This document shows, one piece after another, positions 1 to 8,000 of a DNA stretch of 64,000 bases. Every line of letters starts with the position of its first letter. The first letter of the stretch is position 1. The translations under genes and the position numbers were made by a program. Source of the DNA: LMUY01 sp965198895 (GTDB lineage: Bacteria > Pseudomonadota > Alphaproteobacteria > Acetobacterales > Acetobacteraceae); NCBI GenBank assembly GCA_965198895.1, contig OZ240676.1, positions 930,001-994,000 on the forward strand, written 5' to 3'. Below the pieces are notes generated by a model. That model had not been told where the DNA came from, did not search any database, and saw only the letters and a list, made by a program, of their open reading frames with translations.

Positions 1-884
1 GGAATTTCGGCATGGACCGCATCCCGGACCGGGACACGCGCTATGACAAGGCCGAAGAAACCGTGGAAGCCTGCCTCGCGCTGTGGGATGGGTGGGATGA
101 AGACGCGCTGATCCTGGACAAGTCCGGTGGGCGGTTCGCCGACCCGGCGAAGGTGCGCTACGCCGACTACAACGGCCGCCACGTGCGCAGCCGCGGCCCG
201 CTTCCCACGCCGCGTTGCCCGCAGGGCCACCCGGTGATCATGCAGGCCGGCTCTCCTCCCCGTGGGCGCGCCTTCGCGGCGCGGTTCGCGGAGGTGATCT
301 TCACCTTCCAGCACGACAAGGCGAACATGCAGGCGTTCCGCGCCGACATGCACGACCGCATGCGCGCCGCCGGGCGGGACCCGGCGGAGTGTGTGATCCT
401 GCCATCGCTCGATGTGGTCCTCGGGGATACCCAGGCGATGGCAGAGGACCGGCGGGACTACCTGGACAGGCTGGTCGACCCGGAACTGGCACTGGCCATC
501 ACGTCCTGCCACATCGGCATCGACCTGGCCGGGTATCCGCTGGACGAGACGTTGGAGGTGCTGGCGCGGGACCAGACGGTCAGCGGCGCACTCGACGTGT
601 TGGCGCAGGGTTCGGCCGCCGAGGGGCTGACGCTGCGGCAGGCGGCGCAGCGTTATGGCACCAGCGTGATGGCGCCGCAGCTGGTCGGCACGGCGGAAAC
701 GGTGGCCGACCGGATGCAGGACCTGTTCGAAGCCGGCGCGTGCGACGGTTTCATCGTCACGCCGACCACGTTTCCGGGGATGTTCGAGCAGTTCGCCCGT
801 TCCGTGGTCCCGGCGCTGCAAAAACGTGGGGTGTTCCGGACCGCCTACACGGGGACGACGCTGAGGCAGACCCTAAGGGAGTGA
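1..884 (+). CDS. LLM-class flavin-dependent monooxygenase, 5'-truncated by window edge
   Basis: The frame is open from base 3 and the stop is at 882-884, so the gene begins before the window; the internal ATG at 12 is not the true start. About 294 residues remain of a family usually near 440. The visible part looks like the C-terminal two thirds of the NtaA/SnaA/DszA branch of the luciferase-like superfamily: an early stretch resembling NFGMDRIPDRDTRYDKAEE, then PVIMQAGSPPRGRAFAARFA (the phosphate/flavin-binding loop region) and a C-terminal segment GTAETVADRMQDLFEAGACD with VTPTTFPGMFEQF. Members use FMNH2 supplied by a separate reductase to oxidise small organic or organosulfur/amine compounds. 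The substrate cannot be told from the sequence. It is convergent with the acyltransferase, 13 bases away. Confidence 0.88.
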   Translation, partial: NFGMDRIPDRDTRYDKAEETVEACLALWDGWDEDALILDKSGGRFADPAKVRYADYNGRHVRSRGPLPTPRCPQGHPVIMQAGSPPRGRAFAARFAEVIFTFQHDKANMQAFRADMHDRMRAAGRDPAECVILPSLDVVLGDTQAMAEDRRDYLDRLVDPELALAITSCHIGIDLAGYPLDETLEVLARDQTVSGALDVLAQGSAAEGLTLRQAAQRYGTSVMAPQLVGTAETVADRMQDLFEAGACDGFIVTPTTFPGMFEQFARSVVPALQKRGVFRTAYTGTTLRQTLRE

Positions 885-897
885 CCCGGCGATGACC

Positions 898-2004
898 TCA
901 GGGCGAGAGCGGCGGCGTCCGCAACGGCCGCCTCGACAGCCGCAGCAGCCAGCGCTGTGCCGGCACTTCGACCAGATAGTGGCCGAGCACCGCGAGACCG
1001 ATCGCCACAGCGGCCGTGCAAGCGACGGCGCTGATCCAACTGTGCGGGACGCTTGCCGCATCGAAGCGCCGCGCGAGTACGTCGCGCAACGGCAGGAGCG
1101 CGATGTGGATGATGTAGATCGAATAGGAAATCACACCCAATGCGTGAGCGGGTCCCGAAGCGAGCAGCCGCGACAGTGCCGAACGGTCGAACGAAAGGCC
1201 GAGGATCAGCAAGCCGGACAACAGGACGAACGCGACGTCGAGCGCCGGGTCGAGCAACAGCAGGACCATGGCGGCCACGAGCCCCGCCTGCACGGCGTCA
1301 CCCGAGAAGACACGAGGCCAGCGGGCTCGGGACTTCACTCGCCACAGATACATCCCGATGATGAATTCGCTGACGCAACGGCCGAGCGCCTCCGGGCCGC
1401 TGATGATGTTGACGGCACCCCGCGCCGGAACGTCAAACAGGGTCCCGAACAGGACCGCGCTGACCAGCAGCGCCACCACACTTGCTGCCGCGAACACGGC
1501 CGCGCTCCTGCTCGACCGCGCCAGCATGACAGGCATCAGCGCCGGGAATAGCAGGTTGGCTGCCCACTCGGCGCTCAACGACCAGCCTGGCCCGTCCAGG
1601 CTGTTTCCCGGCCAGATCCAAGTCTGGATCGCGAGCAGATTGGCTGCGAGCGCCGACCAAGACGCGTCGGGCGACAGGAAAGTGAGCCACCCGAGCCGGC
1701 AGAGCACGAAGCAGGCGAGCGTCATGAGGGCGTAGATCGGATAGAGGCGAGCGATACGGGTCTTGAGAAAAAGCGTGGTGAAAGCGGGCGTGGCCATCGT
1801 GGCAAACCGCGCCTCGTAACTCATGGCCAGCACGAAACCGCTCAGGATCATGAACAGATCGACCGCCACATAGCCGTGCGGCAGGAGCGGCCAGGGAAAT
1901 GGCCTGGTGAAATCGACGGCCATATAGTGGTCGATCATCACCGCCGTCGCAGCCGCGCCGCGAAGCCCGGTCAGGGCGCGGATCTCCACTTTCATGACTG
2001 CCAC
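898..2004 (-). CDS. Acyltransferase 3 family integral membrane protein
   Basis: A 368-residue polytopic membrane protein with about ten hydrophobic helices, the usual size of the acyltransferase-3 (OafA/NodX-like) family. The family signature is at the N-terminus: residues 9-26 read RALTGLRGAAATAVMIDH, giving the conserved Arg15 and His26, followed by GYVAVDLFMILSGFVLA in the next helix. These enzymes transfer acetyl or other acyl groups from the cytoplasm to sugars of lipopolysaccharide, exopolysaccharide or lipids. The acceptor is unknown. The start lies 21 bases after the stop of the LuxR regulator gene on the same strand, so the two are probably cotranscribed. Confidence 0.9.
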   Translation of the reverse strand: MAVMKVEIRALTGLRGAAATAVMIDHYMAVDFTRPFPWPLLPHGYVAVDLFMILSGFVLAMSYEARFATMATPAFTTLFLKTRIARLYPIYALMTLACFVLCRLGWLTFLSPDASWSALAANLLAIQTWIWPGNSLDGPGWSLSAEWAANLLFPALMPVMLARSSRSAAVFAAASVVALLVSAVLFGTLFDVPARGAVNIISGPEALGRCVSEFIIGMYLWRVKSRARWPRVFSGDAVQAGLVAAMVLLLLDPALDVAFVLLSGLLILGLSFDRSALSRLLASGPAHALGVISYSIYIIHIALLPLRDVLARRFDAASVPHSWISAVACTAAVAIGLAVLGHYLVEVPAQRWLLRLSRRPLRTPPLSP

Positions 2005-2025
2005 CGGCGCTACGCGTTCAGCGGG

Positions 2026-3144
2026 TTACGATACTTTATGTCCGGCATGGGCCAACGCCACCACTTCGGCCTGGCGGTTCGTCTGGGTCTTTTGAAAGAC
2101 TCTGTCCATGTGGCTGTGCGCCGTCGACCGGCTGATACCCAACTCGCGTGCGGCCCATGACAGGCCTTTGCCGATCACGATCGCCTCGACCACGCGCGTC
2201 TCGGCGGGCGTAAGCTGGTAGTTGCGCGACAAGGCGGATACGCCGGCATCGTCGATCAGGATCATGCACGCAGGCCGTGCAGCGCCGGTCTCGGCCGCCG
2301 CGTCCCACGCATCGCCATCCGGCAGCGGCGAGAGCGTCAAGGTGATCGTGCCGACGCCTTCGGGCCGCTGGATCGCAACGGCCGTGCCGCGAGGCGGCGT
2401 CTCGGTGGCGAGCGCAAGCGACAACGCGGCCTGCAGCCTGCTATCGGACGCCGGGTCACGTGCCACGACCTCGCCCCGGACGATGCCGAGCGGCTGGCGG
2501 GCGGCATGATCCAGGAAAGGCTCCGCAGATGGGTTGGCGAACACGACCCGGCGGCGATCGTCGACGAGGATGGCGCCATTTTGCAGGCACGACAGGGCAA
2601 GAAGAAGCTGGTCGTGGCCTGCTTTGGTACCCCGGAGCTGCAATGCCACGGTCACGGCATGGATCAGATGAGGGGCGAAGCGGGCAATGATCGCGCGGTC
2701 GTCGTCCGATGCCTCGCCGGCTCCGTCGGGCTTCACAAGTGTCAGCGGCAGGTAACGCCCTGGCGTCCGGTGCGTCACCAGCGTGATCGGGCTGCATAGA
2801 CCCTGCGGGCGGGCCCAGCCATTGTAGAATTCCGACCGCCGGAACTCCTCCAGCGGCACGACATCGCCATTGGCGACGATGAAGCCGGGCTGCATGCGGT
2901 CCGCAATTCCAAATAACGGGTTCATCGGCAGGAAATGATCGAACGTCCGCTCGACATGGCTCGAGTCGAAGCCGAAATAGGTGATGGGGGCGCCGTGCCC
3001 GGTATGCGGATCCTCGTGTGTCAATCCTCCGGCGACGCATCCGGTCAGATCGGCCAAACGCCGTAGTACACTGTCCCAACCCGCTGGAGCGAGGGCGGCT
3101 TCGTGGATGAGCTGCAGCGTGGTGAGATAAGTCTCCTCCTGCAA
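2026..3144 (-). CDS. LuxR-family transcriptional regulator
   Basis: A 372-residue protein whose last 65 residues form a LuxR/GerE helix-turn-helix: LTPAETRVVEAIVIGKG followed by SWAARELGISRSTAHSHMDR and a TNRQAEVVAL recognition/dimer helix. The first 180 residues have no obvious phospho-acceptor or autoinducer motif; the middle (about 185-260, ILVDDRRRVVFANPSAE) resembles a PAS fold, which would sense a small ligand or redox state. The downstream acyltransferase is 21 bases away and is a likely target. The upstream region up to the divergent gene contains a short inverted repeat TCGAT-N5-ATCGA at 3219-3233 that could be an operator, but the arms are short. Confidence 0.88.
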   Translation of the reverse strand: MQEETYLTTLQLIHEAALAPAGWDSVLRRLADLTGCVAGGLTHEDPHTGHGAPITYFGFDSSHVERTFDHFLPMNPLFGIADRMQPGFIVANGDVVPLEEFRRSEFYNGWARPQGLCSPITLVTHRTPGRYLPLTLVKPDGAGEASDDDRAIIARFAPHLIHAVTVALQLRGTKAGHDQLLLALSCLQNGAILVDDRRRVVFANPSAEPFLDHAARQPLGIVRGEVVARDPASDSRLQAALSLALATETPPRGTAVAIQRPEGVGTITLTLSPLPDGDAWDAAAETGAARPACMILIDDAGVSALSRNYQLTPAETRVVEAIVIGKGLSWAARELGISRSTAHSHMDRVFQKTQTNRQAEVVALAHAGHKVS

Positions 3145-3335
3145 GGCACGATCCTTTCACGGTCTGGCACGAACGGGCAGCGATCCCCGTCAAGCAAATG
3201 TAATCGTATAAAGAGGTTTCGATCAAATATCGACCGTTTGCACGCGGCACATGCTGGTGGCCCGGCCCGCATCCCCCGCCCGTCGGCGTAAAGGCTGGAC
3301 GTACGCGCTCGATCATTGAAACGCCCAGGGTCCGT

Positions 3336-3971
3336 GTGCTCATGTCGCCGGCCATGAGCGACACCACCACTCCCGCACCAAGCGACGATGCCATGCTGAG
3401 CGAACTCGCAACGCTTGGCATGCGAGCAGCGCGCGTGGTGGTGCGGCTGATGGAGATCGAACAGCAAGCGGCGGACATGGTCGCGGGCTGGCTGGCCGAG
3501 CCGAAGCACGAGTTGACCTCCATGCACGAGGCGATCACCGCGGGCCAAGCCCTCGATGCGGTGAACACGGCGATGCGGGAGACTGTGCCGCGGGCCGAAC
3601 TATTGGCGCGGGCCCTGGACCGGGTGTCACGCTCGGTGCGGCGCACCATCGCGCTGCAGCGGCGGTTGCAAGCCGGGTGGCCGCGCACCGGGTCGGACGA
3701 CCGGGGAGCGATGCTTCGGCGGCAGGTGGCACGCGGCGTGGCGGAGGCGATCCGGCGTGAGACGGACGGCGAGGCGGCCGAGCGACTGTTCGACGAACTG
3801 GCCGAACGCCTGGACGAGCCCGGCTTTGCCGAGGCGGCACTCGCGCTGCCGGTGGCGGAGATCGTGCGCCGGATCTGCCGCGACCTCGGATTGGCAGACG
3901 GGGCCGCGCGGGACCTGGGCGGTGCGCCGCCACCGGCGGATGAGAGTTGGCGGGCGGTCGATACCTGTTAA
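3336..3971 (+). CDS. Conserved hypothetical protein, alpha-helical
   Basis: A 211-residue protein that I do not recognise. It is rich in Ala, Arg, Glu and Leu, lacks a signal peptide or membrane helix, and looks largely helical (for example MRAARVVVRLMEIEQQAADM and AERLFDELAERLDEPGFAEA). Possible starts are GTG 3336, ATG 3342 and ATG 3354; the last gives MSDTTTPAPSDD and may be the real one. It is divergent from the LuxR gene and its stop codon overlaps the stop of the convergent alcohol dehydrogenase by two bases. Codon usage is like its neighbours, which supports a real gene. No function is proposed. Confidence 0.6.
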   Translation: MLMSPAMSDTTTPAPSDDAMLSELATLGMRAARVVVRLMEIEQQAADMVAGWLAEPKHELTSMHEAITAGQALDAVNTAMRETVPRAELLARALDRVSRSVRRTIALQRRLQAGWPRTGSDDRGAMLRRQVARGVAEAIRRETDGEAAERLFDELAERLDEPGFAEAALALPVAEIVRRICRDLGLADGAARDLGGAPPPADESWRAVDTC

Positions 3972-5020
3972 GAGACGAGCACGGCCCGCCCGGTAACCCG
4001 GCCATGTTGCAGCATCATCAGAGCGTCGTTCGCTGCGCCCTTCGGGTATTCCTGTACCGGGGTGGCGGCGAGCTTGCCGGACTGAGCCAACTCCACCACG
4101 GCATGCAAATCTGCCACCGTCCCGGTCAGGCTGCCCACCACGCTCTGCGCCCGGAAAATCATGGTGGCCAGCGACAGCGTGATCTCGCCCCCGGCCACAC
4201 CAACCAGCACGAGGCGGCCACCCTTGGCCAATGCATCCAAGCCCGTGCGGGCGGTTTGCGAGGTGTTGACGAAGTCGATCGCCGCCGCGACCGGACCGCC
4301 GGCCGCCGCCTGCACACGGGCGACGACATCGTCCCCGGTGCCGTCCACCGTGACCGTCGCGCCAGCTTCCGCCGCGGCGCTTCGCTTAGCCTCCGAGATG
4401 TCCAGCGACACGATCCGCCGATGGCCCATGGCCTTCAGCATCGCGATTGCGGCCAGCCCGAGCCCACCGGCACCGATCAGAAGTGTTGGCTCATCGGGGT
4501 CCAGCGGCATCACCTTGCGGATCGCGGAATAGACCGTGATACCGGAGCAGGCATAGGTCGCGGCGAGTGACGGGTCGATACCATCATAGGCGACGAGATA
4601 GCGCGGATGCGGCACCTTCACCTGGCTGCCGAAACCACCATTCTCCAGCACGCCCAGGCTGCGTTGTGCCAGGCAGAGATTGTCCTGCCCGGCGGCGCAG
4701 CGGGCGCAGTGGCCGCAACCGATCCAGGGATAAACGATCCGCTCGTCACCCACCGCCACACCTTGGGCCGCCGGGCCGAAGGCAACCACGCGCCCGGTGA
4801 TCTCGTGGCCCGGCGCCCGCGGCAGGGTCACGCCGCGGTCTTGCAGGCTCATCACCTTGCCGCCGCCCATGTTGTAGAACCCGTGCCAGAAATGCAGATC
4901 CGAGTGACACACACCGCAGCGCGTGACCTCCAGAACGACCTCGGACCCCGTGGGCACCGGGTCCGGCAGTTCGACGCATTCCAACGGTTGCTCGTTTCGA
5001 ACCACGACCCAGGCCTTCAT
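3968..5020 (-). CDS. Zinc-dependent alcohol dehydrogenase
   Basis: A 350-residue medium-chain dehydrogenase/reductase, full length. Catalytic-zinc residues are visible: Cys35 in RCGVCHSDLHFWHG and GHE at 71-73. The structural-zinc lobe has four cysteines at 102, 105, 108 and 116. The NAD(P) Rossmann motif GAGGLG is at 183-188. It oxidises an alcohol to an aldehyde or ketone, or the reverse; the substrate is not readable. A MSLQDRG insertion follows the catalytic Cys region, seen in a subgroup close to AdhP-like enzymes. It is on the same strand and just downstream of two LivK-like binding proteins and the AtuA pair, so it may act in the same catabolic route (inference). Confidence 0.92.
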   Translation of the reverse strand: MKAWVVVRNEQPLECVELPDPVPTGSEVVLEVTRCGVCHSDLHFWHGFYNMGGGKVMSLQDRGVTLPRAPGHEITGRVVAFGPAAQGVAVGDERIVYPWIGCGHCARCAAGQDNLCLAQRSLGVLENGGFGSQVKVPHPRYLVAYDGIDPSLAATYACSGITVYSAIRKVMPLDPDEPTLLIGAGGLGLAAIAMLKAMGHRRIVSLDISEAKRSAAAEAGATVTVDGTGDDVVARVQAAAGGPVAAAIDFVNTSQTARTGLDALAKGGRLVLVGVAGGEITLSLATMIFRAQSVVGSLTGTVADLHAVVELAQSGKLAATPVQEYPKGAANDALMMLQHGRVTGRAVLVS

Positions 5021-5142
5021 GAGCTTGCTCCTATCTCAGCCGGCTTCGGCACGTGAGGGGTGCCGCGGGCCATTGTTTCACTCCCGCAGCCGCTCCCGAT
5101 TGGCTGCTGCGGCCTATGCGTTCGCAAGGCTTGCCCTACGCA

Positions 5143-6369
5143 TCAGGCCTTGTTGAGGTAGCAGTCCGGACTGGGGGGCTGGAATGCTTCGGCGCCGGGG
5201 ATGGTGCCGACGACGGTCTCCAAATCCCACTCACCTTTGGAGTCCGCCGGGGTTTTGACCTGCAGGATGTACATGTCGCGGACCACCCGGCCATCGGTGC
5301 GGATGACCCCGTTCTTGGTCATGAAGTCGTTGACGGGTGTGGCCTTCATTTTGGCGATCACCGGCTCGGTGGCCGTGGTACCGACCGCCTGCACGGCTTT
5401 CAGGTAATGGGTGACCGCACCCCAGCCACTCGCCTGCACCATGTTGGGCATCTTGCCGACCCGCTTCATATACCGGGCGGCGAAGGCTCGCGTTTCGTCG
5501 TTCTGGTCCCAGTAGTAGGGCCCGGTTTCGATCATCCCCTGGGCCGACGGCAGGCCGATCGCTTTCACGTCGTGCAGCGTCAGGCTCAGCGGCGCGAGCT
5601 TTTGCCCAGATGCCCGGATGCCGAACTCGTCGGCCTGCTTGACCAGGTTCGCCGCATGCGCCGTCGTCGTCGCCAGCGCGATCACGTCGGCCTTGGAGGC
5701 TTGCGCCGCCAGGATGGAAGACGAAAAGTCCGTGGTGTCGAAGCCGTGCAGCGTGGTGCCAAGGATGCGGCCGCCGACCGCATCGATCATCGCGGTTGTG
5801 TCCCGCTGCACATTGCGGCCATAGGCGTAATCGATGGTCAAGAAGTACCAAGTCTTGGCGCCGTGCTCGCTTTGGTATCGAACCGCCCCCAACGCCTGGG
5901 AATAGTTGTTGAACGTCCAATGGATGCCGTTGGGCGAACAGTTGCTGCCCGTCAGATCCGCACTGGCCGACCCGGTGAAGATGATGAGCTGGTTCTTTTC
6001 CTTCGCCATCGTCTGCACGGGTATGGCGACTGCGGTGGATCCGATATCGAAGATTGCCGTCACGCCCGAATCGTACCATTGCCGCGCAATCGCGGAGCCA
6101 ATGTCCGGCTTGTTCAAATGGTCGGCTTTGAGGATCTCGATCGGGCGACCTGCCACTTTGCCACCGAAATCCTCCACCGCCATCGTCACGGATGCCAGCG
6201 TTCCCGCGCCGGAATAGTCCATCATGATGCCGGAAAAATCTGTCAGGACGCCGATCTTGACCGGGTCGCGCACCTGCGCTTGCGCACGCCGAAGCGGCAA
6301 GAGGGCCGCAGCCGCCGCTGCAGTGCCGAGTGCGCCGCGGCGGGTCGGGCCCGTTATATGGTTCGTCAT
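5143..6369 (-). CDS. LivK-like ABC transporter substrate-binding protein
   Basis: A 408-residue periplasmic binding protein of the branched-chain amino acid/amide type (Peripla_BP_6). The N-terminus TRRGALGTAAAAAALLPLRR contains a twin-arginine pair at residues 10-11 and an Ala-rich hydrophobic stretch ending in AQAQ, so export by Tat or Sec is likely. The fold signature VKIGVLTDFSGIMMDYSG follows, then VEDFGGKVAGRPIEI. The C-terminal half has DFMTKNGVIRTDGRVVRDMY, typical of this family. It is paralogous to the next gene upstream, with the same layout throughout. No livHMGF permease or ATPase genes are in the window, so its transporter partner is elsewhere or it is an orphan receptor. Confidence 0.9.
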   Translation of the reverse strand: MTNHITGPTRRGALGTAAAAAALLPLRRAQAQVRDPVKIGVLTDFSGIMMDYSGAGTLASVTMAVEDFGGKVAGRPIEILKADHLNKPDIGSAIARQWYDSGVTAIFDIGSTAVAIPVQTMAKEKNQLIIFTGSASADLTGSNCSPNGIHWTFNNYSQALGAVRYQSEHGAKTWYFLTIDYAYGRNVQRDTTAMIDAVGGRILGTTLHGFDTTDFSSSILAAQASKADVIALATTTAHAANLVKQADEFGIRASGQKLAPLSLTLHDVKAIGLPSAQGMIETGPYYWDQNDETRAFAARYMKRVGKMPNMVQASGWGAVTHYLKAVQAVGTTATEPVIAKMKATPVNDFMTKNGVIRTDGRVVRDMYILQVKTPADSKGEWDLETVVGTIPGAEAFQPPSPDCYLNKA

Positions 6370-6420
6370 GGCGTTTCCCCTCTTGTTGATTTTTCTAGAG
6401 GCTGGTCGAGGCTTTGCCTG

Positions 6421-7632
6421 CTACTGGACCAAAGGGCAGCCGCCGGCCGCCATCGGGCGGAACGCCTCCGTCGCCGGCACGGTCGAGATCAGGCGGTAGT
6501 CGTCCCAAGCGCCCTTGGACTCGGCTGGCGCTTTCACCTGGAACAAGTGGAAGTCGTGGATTGCGCGCCCGTCCTTACGCACCGCGCCCTTGCCGAAGGC
6601 GTCGTCATCGGCCGGCAGGCGCTGCATCGCCGCCATCACCGCAGGGGCCGCGGTGTCATTCACATCCTTGACCGCCTTCAAGTAGTGCAGCACGCCGGAA
6701 TACACGCCAGCCTGCAACATGGTCGGCTTGCGGCCGCTCATGCGTGCACTGAAGCGGGCGGAGAAGGCGCGCGTGCGGTCGTCGTAGTCCCAGTAGAACG
6801 GCGATGCCAGATACAGCCCCTGCGCCGTATCCAATCCCAGCGACTCGACGTCGGTGATCAGGGTCAGCAAGGCTGCCAGCCGCTGCCCCTTGGCGTCCCG
6901 GCCGATGCCGAATTCATGCGCCTGCTTGACGAGGTTGATCATGTCGATGGAGGCGTTGGCAATGGCCACGACCTGGGCACCACTGGCCTGGGCCGTGAGC
7001 AGATAGGACGAGAAATCGGGCGCGAAAGGCGGGTTCTTCACATCGCCGACAACGGTGCCGCCGAGCGCCTTGACCGTCTCGCTGGTATCGCGCTCGAGCG
7101 AGGCACCGAACGCATAATCGGCGGCGACGAAGAACCAGGTCTTCTCCCCCTGCCCCACCAGCGCCCGGGCGACGACGTTGCCGGTGGCATAGGTGTCGTA
7201 GGTCCACTGCACCGTGTTGGGCGAACACGCCTTTCCCGTCATGTCACTGGTGCCCGAGCCGGACGCAACGAAGATCGTACGGGGTGCGCCGCGGGCTGCC
7301 TCGCTGACCGCCAACCCGGCGGAGGAGAACGGGACGTCCGCAATGATGTTCACGCCGCGATTGGCAATCCATTCGCGGGCGATCGTGGATGCGGTATTGG
7401 GGTTGTTCTGGTGATCGGCACCAATGACATCGATGGTCACGCCGGGCAGGAACGTCGCCGCGTCCTCCGCCGCCAGCCGGGCCGCGATAACGGAACCCTG
7501 CCCCGTCGCGTCGGCGTTGCCGGCGTTCATATCGGTCAACACCCCGATCGTGACCTTGTTCCCAGGGATCTCGGCGGCGGCCGGCATCGCGCTCGCCATG
7601 ACCAAGGCCGCGGCGAGTACACTGAAGTTCAC
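6421..7632 (-). CDS. LivK-like ABC transporter substrate-binding protein
   Basis: A 403-residue Peripla_BP_6 protein with a cleavable signal peptide (MNFSVLAAALVMASAMPAAA) and the family start VTIGVLTDMNAGNADATG. The conserved tail DDDAFGKGAVRKDGRAIHDF matches its paralogue next door. The start is a GTG at 7632 that overlaps the TGA stop of the upstream small AtuA-related gene (sequence GTGA), which implies translational coupling and an operon AtuA - AtuA-like - binding protein 1 - binding protein 2. The ligand is unknown; the context suggests a small carboxylate, amide or isoprenoid-derived acid. Confidence 0.9.
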   Translation of the reverse strand: MNFSVLAAALVMASAMPAAAEIPGNKVTIGVLTDMNAGNADATGQGSVIAARLAAEDAATFLPGVTIDVIGADHQNNPNTASTIAREWIANRGVNIIADVPFSSAGLAVSEAARGAPRTIFVASGSGTSDMTGKACSPNTVQWTYDTYATGNVVARALVGQGEKTWFFVAADYAFGASLERDTSETVKALGGTVVGDVKNPPFAPDFSSYLLTAQASGAQVVAIANASIDMINLVKQAHEFGIGRDAKGQRLAALLTLITDVESLGLDTAQGLYLASPFYWDYDDRTRAFSARFSARMSGRKPTMLQAGVYSGVLHYLKAVKDVNDTAAPAVMAAMQRLPADDDAFGKGAVRKDGRAIHDFHLFQVKAPAESKGAWDDYRLISTVPATEAFRPMAAGGCPLVQ

Positions 7633-7997
7633 AGGTCGAGTTCCTCATGGTGGGACGCGGTGCGCCGGGCGGCTGGGTGGTCGTCGGGGATGTCGATCTC
7701 CAGCGCCAGCATTACGGCGGATCGAGATTTGCCGTGGGTGTCTAGCGCCAGGCTGTCATTGACCCCACCCTGCAGCGCGTCCTCCAGAACGAAGGTGAAG
7801 GCGGCGAGGTTCGGCAGGTCGTAGCGATGCACCGCGCCCTCCACCAGCGAACCGAACTGCGCCTTGACGGCGGCCGGCGTCACCGATTGCGCCAGCAGCG
7901 CGTAATCAGCGCGGTCGTAGGGGATGACGGAGACAGTCTGGCTGTTGCCCTTATCTCCCGTGCGGCTATGGGCGAGGTAGAAGAGCGGGACGCGCAT
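7629..7997 (-). CDS. AtuA-related small protein
   Basis: A 122-residue soluble protein matching the C-terminal module of AtuA-type proteins: LFYLAHSRTGDKGNSQTVSV at the start, then FTFVLEDALQGGVNDSLALD, the signature of this domain (a ferredoxin-like fold). In many bacteria this module is fused to the C-terminus of the large AtuA domain; here it is a separate gene starting 3 bases after the large AtuA stop. AtuA proteins are needed for acyclic terpene (citronellol/geraniol) use in Pseudomonas, but the biochemical reaction is not settled. The two products most probably work as one complex. Confidence 0.85.
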   Translation of the reverse strand: MRVPLFYLAHSRTGDKGNSQTVSVIPYDRADYALLAQSVTPAAVKAQFGSLVEGAVHRYDLPNLAAFTFVLEDALQGGVNDSLALDTHGKSRSAVMLALEIDIPDDHPAARRTASHHEELDL

Positions 7998-8000
7998 CGC

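Noticed and set aside
2456..3688. A 410-codon open frame on the minus strand spanning the LuxR promoter
   Set aside because: It crosses the LuxR gene in another frame and the divergent hypothetical gene on the opposite strand; no motif and no start signal.
5053..7824. A 923-codon open frame on the plus strand
   Set aside because: It runs antisense to two clear binding-protein genes and the AtuA-like gene; its translation is Arg/Gly/His-rich with no motif, as expected from GC-rich antisense DNA.
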